From Amycolatopsis cihanbeyliensis (GTDB lineage: Bacteria > Actinomycetota > Actinomycetes > Mycobacteriales > Pseudonocardiaceae), in assembly GCF_006715045.1 (NCBI RefSeq), contig NZ_VFML01000002.1, positions 682,001-746,000 on the forward strand: 64,000 bases of DNA, written 5' to 3'. This document shows positions 16,142 to 24,669 of the stretch, one piece after another (position 1 is the stretch's first letter; the number at the start of each line of letters is the position of its first letter). A program made the translations under genes and the position numbers. Under the pieces are notes generated by a model that saw nothing but the letters and a program-made list of their open reading frames with translations, was not told where the DNA came from and searched no databases.

Positions 16142-18511
16142 TCAGTCCTCCTTCAACGCGCGGAGGCGCCGGTCCTCCAGCCCGCGGAGGGTGTTGAGCG
16201 TGTCGGCGTAGCCCTTGCAGAACGCTCGCAGGTCGGACGGGGTGATGGAGGTCGGGTCGATCCACTCGCCACTCTGCCGCTCGACCAGCACCTCGCGAGC
16301 GGCCGCGTACTTCGCGGCGTCGACCGGGTTCGCCGGGGCGCCGGTCAAACACGCCACGGCGGCGTTGTTGGTATCCGTCATCGTGCCGTACCGGCTGGAG
16401 AAGAACCTGTTGACCCGGGAAAGGTGCCCGCCTCCGGTCAGCAGGTTCCGGAACTCGGTGACCACGTTCGCGCCGTCCCGTACGGCCATTCCGATGTGGT
16501 GGCCGTCCATATCCTCGATCAGGTCGTTCAGCATGAACGTCGTCGCCACGTTCGGCTTCGCCAGCCTGTCCATCGCGTACTTGTAGCCGTCCTTGTTCGT
16601 GGGTTCGTCCCGGACCCACTCACCGTAGAAGGTGATCAGGTCCCCACACCAGCCACCCAGATCGCCGAGGCTGAGCCCGGCACGGTCGCCGGACCCCTTC
16701 AGCAGATAGGCGTTCGCCGTCGCGCACAGGTGATCCACCGAGATCGCCACCCCGAACGAGGGGTCCTGGTAGTCGTATTTCGGGGCGTACTCGAGCCCGG
16801 CGTTCCGGCACTCGGCAATGAACCCCTCGTCCACACCCTCGAAGATGTTGCGCCATTCGAAGTCGTTGTACTTCGGATAGCGCAGCCACTCCAGGGTGAG
16901 TTTCGACGCGCGGGAGGAGTCGTAGCCGACCGCCAGGTTGTGCACCTGCTCGAGGTAGGTGAGGAACTCGTCCACCGTGGTGGTGCCGCGATTGATGGAG
17001 TTCACCCCGAAATCGGCGCCCGGCCGGTGCACCACCCGGTCCAGGTCGAACACGTCGTCGCCGTTGTGGAACTCGAACTCCTTGATCTGGTTGAACGACC
17101 AGTTCAACGGCAACGGGAAGCCCAGGTTGCCGGAGAAGCCCCACGACATGCCGGAGACGAACGAGTGAGACACGTACGCCTCGGCGCTGGCTCGGGCGCA
17201 TACGTTCCGCGAGCCGTATACGCCGGGAATGTACTTGCTTCCCTGGCTGTTGAGGGCGCCCCGGACGCCGTGGAAGTAGGGCACGATGTTGGAGGAGATC
17301 TCCGGATCCGTCGCGTCGTAGTCGACGGCGAAGTAGACCACCGTTCCGCTGTTGAAACCGTAGTGCTCGCCCCGCGCGTGTGCCTTCAGCCCGTGCTGGT
17401 AGCCGGAGGAGTAGGTGAAGTCCTCCAGCTGGCGGGCGTTGTACTGCCAGATCGGGAAGCACCGCAGGCCGGCATCGAAGATCGCCTGCAGCTCCCCCGG
17501 TTTGATCTCCTTGTCCAGGGTGCCGCTGGGATGCTCGTCCAGGTAGCGGCCGACCGCGCGATACCCGGCCTGGTACAGGGCCTGCGCGCGGGAAGGGGTG
17601 ATGGTGAACCGCGTGTCACACGCGTCAGCGGGCCGGTCGGGGTCCCCTGTGGACACCAGCAGCTGCGCCCAGGTCGCGAAGTCGCCGTCGCCGGTGTCCG
17701 GCAGGGCGGAGAACGTCTGAAACGCCCGGATGAACTCCGCGGTCGCGGAGGTGTACTCGTCCCGGAACCCCACGCCGGAGGTACCGGGCACGGGCTCGTT
17801 GAATATGCACGCGGCATGGAACAACTGGGTGACCGGCCCGGAGCTGCCGACGTGCTGGGGATGCTGCCGCAACGCGGCCTTCGTACCGGGGCCGAAGTTG
17901 CCGTTGGGGCCGGGAACGCCCATCTCGTACTGGAGCGCTTTCACCAACGCCTGCTGCACGTCACGCGAGAAATGACCGTCACAGGGGCCGATGAAGTAGT
18001 TCGGCTTTGTCCAGTATCGACCGTTCAACCACCGCTGGATCTCCAGGACTTCCTCCCGGCCACCGCCGAGAATGATATAGGCGTCCATGGTCAGCAGCGC
18101 CTTGAAGATCTTCGGGGTGACCTGGCCGCCGGTGGTACCGGACCCGCCGTCCGGCAGCCCCATGTCGCGCCGCATTTCCTTGACCGCCTCGGTCGTGACG
18201 GCCCCGTACCCGCCGTAACCATTGGCGCCCCAGTAACCCTTGCAGAACAGGGCATGCTGGATGATCCGCACGATGTTCGAGTTCTGGTCCCAGCCGAAGC
18301 CGATATCGCCGAGCGCCCGTACCCCGGAGAGGGTGCCGGGACCGAAGTTCGCCACCACCGGCGAGATACCCAGCTCGTGCTGGAGACCCATGGTGAGCGA
18401 CCACATGGTGTTCCAGCCGGTGCGACCGTCCTCGGGGCATCTCTGGTACCCGGCCACACCGCCGTAGGTGGCGTTCACCCACTCCTGGGCTTCGAGAACC
18501 TTCTCGTCCAT
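16142..18511 (-). CDS. DUF1906 (Rv2525c-like) glycoside-hydrolase-like protein with peptidoglycan-binding-type repeats
   Basis: The product is 789 residues. Residues about 1-310 hold repeated peptidoglycan-binding-like modules (EAQEWVNATYGG, EIQRWLNGRYW, GNFGPGTKAALRQHP), each with the NFGPGT-type turn. Residues about 315-540 are the DUF1906 TIM-barrel domain typical of Rv2525c-like proteins: ITPSRAQALYQAGYRAVGRYL, CFPIWQYNARQLEDF, VVYFAVDYDATD, YIPGVYGSRNVC, FNQIKEF. The remaining about 250 residues are unassigned. Rv2525c binds cell-wall substrate without proven hydrolysis. There is no signal peptide at MDEKVLEAQEW, so it may be non-classically exported. It is first gene of a three-gene envelope operon. 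Confidence 0.8.
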   Translation of the reverse strand: MDEKVLEAQEWVNATYGGVAGYQRCPEDGRTGWNTMWSLTMGLQHELGISPVVANFGPGTLSGVRALGDIGFGWDQNSNIVRIIQHALFCKGYWGANGYGGYGAVTTEAVKEMRRDMGLPDGGSGTTGGQVTPKIFKALLTMDAYIILGGGREEVLEIQRWLNGRYWTKPNYFIGPCDGHFSRDVQQALVKALQYEMGVPGPNGNFGPGTKAALRQHPQHVGSSGPVTQLFHAACIFNEPVPGTSGVGFRDEYTSATAEFIRAFQTFSALPDTGDGDFATWAQLLVSTGDPDRPADACDTRFTITPSRAQALYQAGYRAVGRYLDEHPSGTLDKEIKPGELQAIFDAGLRCFPIWQYNARQLEDFTYSSGYQHGLKAHARGEHYGFNSGTVVYFAVDYDATDPEISSNIVPYFHGVRGALNSQGSKYIPGVYGSRNVCARASAEAYVSHSFVSGMSWGFSGNLGFPLPLNWSFNQIKEFEFHNGDDVFDLDRVVHRPGADFGVNSINRGTTTVDEFLTYLEQVHNLAVGYDSSRASKLTLEWLRYPKYNDFEWRNIFEGVDEGFIAECRNAGLEYAPKYDYQDPSFGVAISVDHLCATANAYLLKGSGDRAGLSLGDLGGWCGDLITFYGEWVRDEPTNKDGYKYAMDRLAKPNVATTFMLNDLIEDMDGHHIGMAVRDGANVVTEFRNLLTGGGHLSRVNRFFSSRYGTMTDTNNAAVACLTGAPANPVDAAKYAAAREVLVERQSGEWIDPTSITPSDLRAFCKGYADTLNTLRGLEDRRLRALKED

Positions 18512-18701
18512 GCAGGCTCGCAGACCTCTCTACTCGGTGCGGCCGCGCGAGAACAAGGACAGCCGACGTGGCGCTGCCCCTTCCCGTCGAGCCGTATACG
18601 GTTAGGTGAACGGAGCCCTGGCGGGCGAGTACGCGATGACCCCCAGACCACCCCAGTAGTCGGCTGCTCCCGCACAGCCGGGGTGAAATCATAACCACTG
18701 T

Positions 18702-18736
18702 GTGATGATCCGTGATACCTCCACACGGACCATCAC
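18702..18736 (-). terminator. Terminator downstream of xylA
   Basis: GTGATGATCCGTG (18702-18714) pairs with CACGGACCATCAC (18724-18736), one mismatch in 13, loop of 9, 34 bp past the xylA stop. A second stem CGGCTG/CAGCCG spans 18661-18680. The 258-bp gap 18512-18769 holds no gene. Confidence 0.6.
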
Positions 18737-18769
18737 GCCGCGCCCGCGTCCGCACGCGGGGTCGCGGCC

Positions 18770-19942
18770 TCAGCCACGCGCGCCGATCAGATGTTCCAGT
18801 GCGAGCTGGGAGAGTGTGACGAAACCGTAGCCGCGCGCCGCGGCGGCCTCGGCGTCGAACTCCTCGTAGGCGGTACGGTCGGTGCGCAGGTCGGCGACGC
18901 TCTCCCCGGCCGCGAGGGTGGGCCGGCTCAGCTCGTCAAGGCCGGCGTCGCGCTTGGCCTCTCGCACCTCCGGATCGGCCCGGAAGGCCGCGGCGCGCTC
19001 CCGCAGTAGCAGGTAGCTGCGCATATTCGCGGCCGCGGACTGCCACACCCCTTCGATGCCCTCGGTGCGCAGCGGCTTGTAGTCGAAGTGCCGTGGCCCG
19101 TCGTACCCACCGCTCTCCAGCAGGTCGACGAGGAAGAACGCGGACAGCAGGTCGCCGTGCCCGAAGATCATGTCCTGGTCGTAGCGCGGCCCGCGCTGGC
19201 CGTTGAGGTCGATATGGAAGAGCTTGCCCGTCCACAGGGCCTGCCCGACGCCGTGCACGAAGTTCAACCCGGCCATCTGCTCGTGACCGACCTCCGGGTT
19301 CACCCCGACCAGCTCGCCATGCTCCAGCCGCGCGATGAAGGCCAGCGCGTGCCCGATCGTGGGCAGCAGGATGTCGCCACGCGGCTCGTTCGGCTTGGGT
19401 TCCAGCGCGAGGCGCAGGTCGTAGCCCTGATCGAGGACATACTGGGCGAGAGTGTCGATGCCCTCCGCGTAGCGATCGAGCGCCGCGAGCACGTCTTTCG
19501 CCGCGTCGGTCTCGGATCCCTCCCGACCGCCCCACAGCACGTAGGTCCGCGCGCCCAGCTCGGCGGCGAGATCCATGTTACGCATCACCTTGCGTAGCGC
19601 GAACCGGCGCACGGAACGATCGTTGCTGGTCAGGCCACCGTCCTTGAACACGGGATGGCCGAACAGGTTGGTGGTCACCATCGGCACCACCATTCCCGCC
19701 CCCTCCAGCGCCGAGCGGAACCGCGCGATCCTGCGGTCCCGCTCGGTGTCCGCACTACCGAACGGGACCAGGTCGTCATCATGGAAGGTCACGCCCCACG
19801 CCCCGAGCTCGGCCAGCCGGTGCACCGCCTCCACCGCGTCGAGCGGCTCCCGTGTCGGATCGCCGAACGGATCGTTCGCCCGCCAGCCCACGGTCCACAG
19901 GCCGAAGCTGAACCTGTCCTGACGAGTGGGCCGCGCGGTCAT
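18770..19942 (-). CDS. xylA: Xylose isomerase
   Basis: The 390-residue protein has the actinomycete (class I, short) xylose isomerase sequence: [17 protein letters not shown] at the N terminus, [10 protein letters not shown] (active-site His and Asp), [20 protein letters not shown] (metal-binding Glu and catalytic Lys), [30 protein letters not shown] (metal ligands) and HFDYKP. It interconverts D-xylose and D-xylulose (and glucose/fructose) with Mg or Mn. The ATG follows GGGAGGCACG. It is divergent from a ROK-family (XylR-like) regulator; no xylulokinase is in the window. Confidence 0.96.
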   Translation of the reverse strand: MTARPTRQDRFSFGLWTVGWRANDPFGDPTREPLDAVEAVHRLAELGAWGVTFHDDDLVPFGSADTERDRRIARFRSALEGAGMVVPMVTTNLFGHPVFKDGGLTSNDRSVRRFALRKVMRNMDLAAELGARTYVLWGGREGSETDAAKDVLAALDRYAEGIDTLAQYVLDQGYDLRLALEPKPNEPRGDILLPTIGHALAFIARLEHGELVGVNPEVGHEQMAGLNFVHGVGQALWTGKLFHIDLNGQRGPRYDQDMIFGHGDLLSAFFLVDLLESGGYDGPRHFDYKPLRTEGIEGVWQSAAANMRSYLLLRERAAAFRADPEVREAKRDAGLDELSRPTLAAGESVADLRTDRTAYEEFDAEAAAARGYGFVTLSQLALEHLIGARG

Positions 19943-20021
19943 CGTGCCTCCCGGACGCCGAGTGGGTCGCCGATTTCGTTCAGTGGATGAACTTAGAGTC
20001 GGACACCGGCGACGTCAAGGA

Positions 20022-20042
20022 TTCGTTCGGGCGTTGAACTAA
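20022..20042. promoter_or_regulatory. Candidate XylR-type operator
   Basis: TTCGTTC (20022-20028) and GAACTAA (20036-20042) form a near-palindrome (6 of 7) resembling the TTAGTT...AACTAA arms of XylR operators. It lies between xylA and the ROK gene, 13 bp before the ROK start. Confidence 0.5.
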
Positions 20043-20054
20043 TACAATCGCCTG

Positions 20055-21275
20055 GTGCACAGCTCACCACCCGCCGGCCAGCACACCGTGCGCAGGCACA
20101 ACTGCGCGCTCGTGCTGCGCGCCATCTCCGCGGCCCCCGGCATCTCCAGGGCGGACGTGGCCACCCGAACCGGACTGGCCAAGGCCACGGTTTCCAGCCT
20201 CACCGAGCGGCTGGCCAGGGCGAACCTGGTCACCCGCACCGGCCCGCAGTCCCGCGCGGGCCGCGGGCGCAGGGGTACCGGGCTCGCCCTGTCCACGAGC
20301 GGACCGCACGGGCTGGGCCTGGAGATCGGCGTCGACTACATCGCCACCTGCCTGGCCGACCCGCACGGCGAGTTACACGCACACCGGGTCCGGCACGGCG
20401 ACAACCGGCCTCGCTCCGTGCGCCAGGTGCTCGCACTGGCCGCGCGCGCCGTGCGCACGGCGCTGCTCGACGCCGGGGAACGGGGTGTCCCGGTCGGCGG
20501 TGTCGCGGTCGCGGTGCCCGGGCTCGTCGAGGCGGCCACCGGCCTGCTGCGCACCGCGCCGAACCTCGGCTGGCAAGAGGTGGACATCGCGCAGTCCCTG
20601 CGTGCCCGGACCGACCTCGGCACGCTGCCGATCGTGCCGGGCAACGAGGCCGACTTCGCGGCTTCCGCCGAGCTCCTGAGCGGAGGAGGGGACGGCCCGC
20701 GCGATTTCGTGCACGTCTCCGGCGAGGTCGGCATCGGCGCGGGCATCATCATCGACGGCGCGGTCTTTCGGGGGGTACGCGGTTACGCCGGCGAGATCGG
20801 CCATCTCGGCGTCGATCCCACCGGCCCGGAGTGCCGATGCGGGGCGCGCGGTTGCCTGGAACGGCTCGCGGGCCAGGAGCAGATCCTGCGGGCCGCGGGG
20901 ATCGACGGCGACACCGCCGAGCAGGAGCTGGAGATTCTGTTGCGACGGCTCGAGGCCGCCGACCCCCAGACCGTGGCCGCGGTCGAGGCCGCGGGCCGCT
21001 GGCTCGGTGCCGGGCTCGCGAACGTGGTCAACGCCGTCGACGTGCCGGCTGTCGTGCTCGGCGGCACCTACGCGATCCTGCAACCATGGCTCGAGCGACC
21101 GTTGCGAGCGGAACTCGACCGTCGCGTGCTCAGCGCGACGTGGTCCCCGATCACGGTGCTCCGCTCCCGTCTCGGCTCGGAGGCCGCCGTGCGGGGCGCG
21201 GCGGCCGCGGCCGTGCGAGCCATTCTCGACGACCCGGAGCCCTACGTCGCCGCCAGGGAACGCGGCACCGGCTGA
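20055..21275 (+). CDS. ROK family transcriptional regulator (XylR-like)
   Basis: The 406-residue protein has an N-terminal winged helix (RHNCALVLRAISAAPGISRADVA with helix-turn-helix RTGLAKATVSSLTERL, about residues 14-60) and a C-terminal ROK sugar-kinase-like fold: GLGLEIGVDYIATCLAD, VAVAVPGLVEAATG, PIVPGNEADFAASAE, HVSGEVGIGAGIIIDG, and the ROK zinc motif ECRCGARGCLERL. Such proteins bind xylose or glucose derivatives and repress pentose genes. It starts at GTG 20055. Divergence from xylA makes that gene its likely target. Confidence 0.9.
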   Translation: MHSSPPAGQHTVRRHNCALVLRAISAAPGISRADVATRTGLAKATVSSLTERLARANLVTRTGPQSRAGRGRRGTGLALSTSGPHGLGLEIGVDYIATCLADPHGELHAHRVRHGDNRPRSVRQVLALAARAVRTALLDAGERGVPVGGVAVAVPGLVEAATGLLRTAPNLGWQEVDIAQSLRARTDLGTLPIVPGNEADFAASAELLSGGGDGPRDFVHVSGEVGIGAGIIIDGAVFRGVRGYAGEIGHLGVDPTGPECRCGARGCLERLAGQEQILRAAGIDGDTAEQELEILLRRLEAADPQTVAAVEAAGRWLGAGLANVVNAVDVPAVVLGGTYAILQPWLERPLRAELDRRVLSATWSPITVLRSRLGSEAAVRGAAAAAVRAILDDPEPYVAARERGTG

Positions 21276-21276
21276 C

Positions 21277-21295
21277 CCGCGGGCCTCACGCGGGC
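21277..21295. terminator. Short hairpin between the ROK and prcB genes
   Basis: CCCGCG (21277-21282) pairs with CGCGGG (21290-21295), overlapping the end of the convergent prcB gene. A weak bidirectional terminator candidate. Confidence 0.3.
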
Positions 21296-22104
21296 AACTC
21301 GGCCGCGTAACCGGCCACGTCCTCCTCGCCGACCTCGACGTACCCGTCCTCGGTGACGACGGCGACCGTGGGGTACAGGCGCCGGGGAACATCGGGCCCG
21401 CCGGTGGCGGTGTCCTCCTCAGCGGCGTCGAAGAGTGCCTCGACCGCGACCCGCACGGCCTCGCCCCGGTCGAGGTCGGCCCGCCAGCGCTTCTTCAGTG
21501 TCCCCTTGGCGAAATGCCAACCCGATCCCGACCCGCCGAACTCATGCTCTTCCGCGGGTGAGCCGGCGACGTCGAAGGTGAAGATGCGACCCGCGTTCTC
21601 CAGCTTGTCCCAGCCCGCGAAGACCGGCACCGCGGCGAAGCCCTGCATGGCTTGCGGCAGATTCTCGCGAAGCATGACCGAAACGCGGTTGACCTTGGCC
21701 GGGAAACTCAGCTCGACGGCTTCCAGCTTCTCGTAGTGTTCGAGCTCGAGCCGAAAGAGCGACACCATTTCCTTCCCGGTGGCCACCGAACCGGCGAAGG
21801 CGATGCACGAATGACTGTCCGCCTGCTGAACCTTGCGAAGGTCGCGCTGGGCGATGAGATTTCCGGATGTGGCGCGCCGGTCACCGGCGATTACCACGCC
21901 GTCCCGAAAACGCAATGCGAAGATGGTGGTCCCGTGCGGCAGGTCCACCGGGGCGCCGTCCCGTCGACGCAGCGTCTGCGGCGCGTGTTCCTGGACCAAC
22001 CGGAAGAACGAGGAGTCATCGACCGACATCAGAGCAGAGAACGAGTACGAGGACGGCTGCCGCGCCGGTGAATTCACAACAACCCTCACTGTGTCGCCCG
22101 TCAC
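21286..22104 (-). CDS. prcB: Proteasome beta subunit (orphan copy)
   Basis: The 272-residue protein is a bacterial 20S proteasome beta subunit. A propeptide of about 58 residues ends DLPHG, and autocleavage would expose Thr1 of TTIFALRFRDG. Counting from it, Asp17 (AGDRRA) and Lys33 (DLRKV) are conserved, so the active site is intact. Family blocks include YEKLEAVELSFPAKVNR, LPQAMQGFAAVP, GSGSGWHFAKGTLKKR and ALFDAAEEDTATGGPD. The frame opens at GTG 22104; GTG 22077, preceded by GTGAGGG, is an alternative. Unlike normal prcBA loci there is no prcA, pup, dop or pafA nearby; neighbours are sugar and glycosyltransferase genes. Probably a paralogue whose alpha partner is elsewhere. Confidence 0.92.
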   Translation of the reverse strand: MTGDTVRVVVNSPARQPSSYSFSALMSVDDSSFFRLVQEHAPQTLRRRDGAPVDLPHGTTIFALRFRDGVVIAGDRRATSGNLIAQRDLRKVQQADSHSCIAFAGSVATGKEMVSLFRLELEHYEKLEAVELSFPAKVNRVSVMLRENLPQAMQGFAAVPVFAGWDKLENAGRIFTFDVAGSPAEEHEFGGSGSGWHFAKGTLKKRWRADLDRGEAVRVAVEALFDAAEEDTATGGPDVPRRLYPTVAVVTEDGYVEVGEEDVAGYAAELPA

Positions 22105-22253
22105 TACTTCTGCCTCGCGCCGAGATTCCGGATCATCCTATCGTCGGTGGGCACCCGCACACCAGTATGCCGCGGGGCGGGCCGCCATGAGACCCTGACC
22201 ACCGGAGCCTCGGGCACGCTCTCCACGCGGAAAAGGTACACAAAGGACGACCC

Positions 22254-22991
22254 GTGCCGCTGATCAGCATTGTCACCCCCGTACATGCGGCGAGCGTGCG
22301 GTACCTGGGCGAGGCGTACGAGTCACTGGTGACGCAGGTCCTGCCGGCGGGCTGGGAGTGGCAGTGGGTGGTCCAGGAGGACGGCCAGGACGGCGTCATC
22401 GGCGGCACCCTGCCCACCGACGACCGGATCAGCGCGGGCTCCGGCCGGAAGGGCGGCCCCGGCCTGGCGCGAACGATGGCCCTGTCCCGGGTGGGCGGGG
22501 AACTGGTCAAGGCACTGGACGCGGACGATCTCCTGCTGCCGGGCGCGCTCGCCAGGGACATCACGGTTCTTTCCGACCGGCGACTCGCCTGGACCACCTG
22601 CGGCGTGCTGGACCTGTTCCCGGACGGATCCACGGCAGGGTTCGCGGGCGACCCGCCGGAGGGCCCGCTCGCCAGGGGGTCGGTGCTGCGGTACTGGGTC
22701 GACAACGAGTTCGCCCTTCCGGTGGTTCCGGGGACGCTGTGCGTCCGGCGCGACCTGCTGCTGGCACTCGGCGGCTGGATGGCCCTCCCGGCCTCGGAGG
22801 ACACCGGCCTCGTCCTCGCCGCGAACGCCGTGGCGGACGGCTATTTCATCGGCACACCCGGCATGCACTACCGGAAGTGGCCGGGACAGGTCACCAGGCA
22901 TCCCGCCCACCACGACCCGGTCGAACGCGCCGCACGGATGAGCGTGGTCCGCGCGCGGGCGGAGGCCCTGCTGGCACGTCCTACCAACTGA
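22254..22991 (+). CDS. Family 2 glycosyltransferase
   Basis: The 245-residue protein has a GT-A fold start: MPLISIVTPVHAASVRYLGEAYESL, then WQWVVQEDGQDG, GGPGLARTMALSRVGGELVKALDADDLLLPGAL. The DADD motif at about residue 88 is the metal/nucleotide-sugar-binding DxD. It lacks membrane segments and is shorter than most, ending after the acceptor part (MHYRKWPGQVTRHPAHH). GTG start with AAAGGACG upstream. Sugar and acceptor are unknown; the neighbour to the left is prcB on the opposite strand. Confidence 0.85.
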   Translation: MPLISIVTPVHAASVRYLGEAYESLVTQVLPAGWEWQWVVQEDGQDGVIGGTLPTDDRISAGSGRKGGPGLARTMALSRVGGELVKALDADDLLLPGALARDITVLSDRRLAWTTCGVLDLFPDGSTAGFAGDPPEGPLARGSVLRYWVDNEFALPVVPGTLCVRRDLLLALGGWMALPASEDTGLVLAANAVADGYFIGTPGMHYRKWPGQVTRHPAHHDPVERAARMSVVRARAEALLARPTN

Positions 22992-23082
22992 GGACGCGGA
23001 CTCCTCCGAACCGGTGGCGCGGCCGTGGCGCCCACCGGGGCAGGCTCTCGGGTACGGGGTAACCGAGCACAGGGAGAGCGGC

Positions 23083-23295
23083 ATGAGCGAGCGTGGGGAA
23101 GCGGACGGCAGGTGGGCGCCGTGGTACGTGTACGTCGTACCGATCGTGGGGGTCAACCTGCTCAAACAACAGCTGGTGGAAGACCTGCCGACGGTGGCGA
23201 ACGTCGCCGTCACCGCGGGGATCATCGGGCTGCTGATCCTGGTGATCACCGCGGTCTACCGGTCGATGCCGGGGAACCGGCAGCGGCAACGTTGA
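23083..23295 (+). CDS. Small single-pass membrane protein
   Basis: The product has 70 residues: a short polar N terminus MSERGEADGRWAPW, a hydrophobic stretch YVYVVPIVGVNLL, a loop, a second stretch VAVTAGIIGLLILVITAVY, and a basic tail. The ATG at 23083 follows AGGGAGAG; the upstream frame from 23014 has no ribosome site. It lies 91 bp after the glycosyltransferase, same strand. Function unknown. A direct repeat CAACGTTGAGC occurs twice at its stop. Confidence 0.6.
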   Translation: MSERGEADGRWAPWYVYVVPIVGVNLLKQQLVEDLPTVANVAVTAGIIGLLILVITAVYRSMPGNRQRQR

Positions 23296-23348
23296 GCACC
23301 AACGTTGAGCGGCAACGGCCGGCCGGCTACGCCGGGCGGACTCCGCGC

Positions 23349-23365
23349 GACCCGCGACGCGGGTC
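23349..23365. terminator. Terminator between convergent genes
   Basis: GACCCGC (23349-23355) and GCGGGTC (23359-23365) make a 7-bp stem with a 3-base loop between the small membrane protein and the convergent secreted protein. Confidence 0.5.
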
Positions 23366-23382
23366 ACTCATTCGCATGTACC

Positions 23383-24288
23383 TCACGAACGGGCGGACCC
23401 GGTCGGCGCGTCAGCGCAGCTCACCAGCAGATGGGTGAGCACGGTGCACTCCACGGCGGCCGTGTCGTTCCCGGCCTCGGGATCCTGCGGCGAGGACTCG
23501 GTACGGGCAGCGGTGAACCGGTACGGCAGGCCGATACTCGCCAGCCCCAGCCGCACCGAGAAACCAAGGGCCGTGCTGTCGCCCGCGGCGATCTCCTCGG
23601 CGGTACAGGTGACCTTCCCTGCGGACGGCACGCAGGCCGCGTTGCCGGAGGTGGCCGAGAGGCCCTGCGGCAGGGTGGTGGTCACCGCGACATCCCTGGC
23701 CACCGCCGGGCCGTTACCGGTCAGCCGCACGGTGAACTCGAGGCGCCCGTTGAACAGGCCGAACCGTGGCCGCACGTCCAGCCGTACGCCCACGTCCGCG
23801 CTGCCGTCGACCCGCAGCACCGGACCGTCCACGAGTTCGGAACCGTAGTTCTGCCCGGACAGCCTGCCCTGGATCGTCTCCTGGAGATCGGGGCTGTCCT
23901 GCGCCGTTCGCAGGGTGAAGGTGACGGTGGCCGACTCCCGCGCGGACAGTGCCTCCGGCAGCACGGCCTGGTACCCGATCGGGCCGTTCTCACCATCCAC
24001 TGTGGAGCAACTGACCGCGCCGGTGCAGTCGACAAGCTCGGTGTAGCCGGTGAGCACGGTCGGTTCGCTGAACAGCCGCGCGGTCGGTTGCAGGACGGAG
24101 AAGTCGTGCACATTGGTCACGGTCTCGGTCACCGTGACGGTGTCGCCCGCCTCCACCGTCCCGGCGGAAAGCGTGAGCTGCACCTCCGGCGTCTCGGCGT
24201 ACGCCGGGGTCGCGGCCGCCGCGCCCGCGGCGAGTCCGACGGCGCAGGCCAGCACGGCGACACGACGAGTGGGGGACAGCCTGGCCAT
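23383..24288 (-). CDS. Secreted protein with DUF11/CARDB-type Ig-like repeats
   Basis: The 301-residue protein has a Sec signal peptide (RRVAVLACAVGLAAGAAAA...AYAE, cleavage near residue 31). Two beta-rich domains follow: PEVQLTLSAGTVEAGDTVTVTETVTNV (about 33-155) and GSADVGVRLDVRPRFGLFNGRLEFTV with NGPAVARDVAVTTTLPQGLS (about 165-290). The latter is the DUF11-like motif of surface and adhesion repeats. Cys pairs (CTGAVSC; CVPSAGKVTC) suggest disulfides. There is no sortase signal or anchor, so it is secreted freely. It lies downstream of fdsD on the same strand but 144 bp away, so likely separate. Confidence 0.65.
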   Translation of the reverse strand: MARLSPTRRVAVLACAVGLAAGAAAATPAYAETPEVQLTLSAGTVEAGDTVTVTETVTNVHDFSVLQPTARLFSEPTVLTGYTELVDCTGAVSCSTVDGENGPIGYQAVLPEALSARESATVTFTLRTAQDSPDLQETIQGRLSGQNYGSELVDGPVLRVDGSADVGVRLDVRPRFGLFNGRLEFTVRLTGNGPAVARDVAVTTTLPQGLSATSGNAACVPSAGKVTCTAEEIAAGDSTALGFSVRLGLASIGLPYRFTAARTESSPQDPEAGNDTAAVECTVLTHLLVSCADAPTGSARS

Positions 24289-24432
24289 AGTGGACCTCTT
24301 TCCGCACGGATCAGCCGACCCCTTCTTCGTCCCTCCGGGCTGTTCCGTTACACCGTCCGGCTCGTTTCTTGGTCGCCGCCGACGTCGGCGGTGCGCGAGT
24401 TGCCAACCGTCTCCCCCGGCGGAAACGACCCG

Positions 24433-24669
24433 CTATCGTGCCGGTGGATACCAGACCTGCCGCAGCAGCCGGACGGCGGCGAGTGCCAGCGGGTCCAGCG
24501 CCGCCGGGTCGCTCTCCCCGTACCGCAGCAGGTCGGCCAGCATCCGCGGTTCCCAGAACGAGCGGATATGCGTGGTGATCGCCCGCGCCGCCTGCTCGGG
24601 CGGCTGGTGGTGGAACTGCGCCGCGACATCGTTCGCCAACCGGATCGGTGGTGGCACGGTCGCCGTCAT
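24433..24669 (-). CDS. fdsD: Formate dehydrogenase delta subunit
   Basis: The 78-residue protein (MTATVPPPIRLANDVAAQFHH...WEPRMLADLLRY) matches the small delta subunit of soluble NAD-dependent formate dehydrogenases: IRLANDIAxxF at the start, HIRSFWEPRM in the middle. Delta is needed for assembly or stability of the Mo enzyme. The ATG overlaps the alpha-subunit stop (ATGA at 24666-24669), which decides this start over the upstream ATG at 24705. Last gene of the fdsGBAD operon. Confidence 0.85.
   Translation of the reverse strand: MTATVPPPIRLANDVAAQFHHQPPEQAARAITTHIRSFWEPRMLADLLRYGESDPAALDPLALAAVRLLRQVWYPPAR

Noticed and set aside
14822..18694. 1,290-codon open frame on the plus strand
   Set aside because: It runs antisense to the M15-like, membrane and DUF1906 genes, mixes no recognisable domains, and is a product of GC-rich codon bias.
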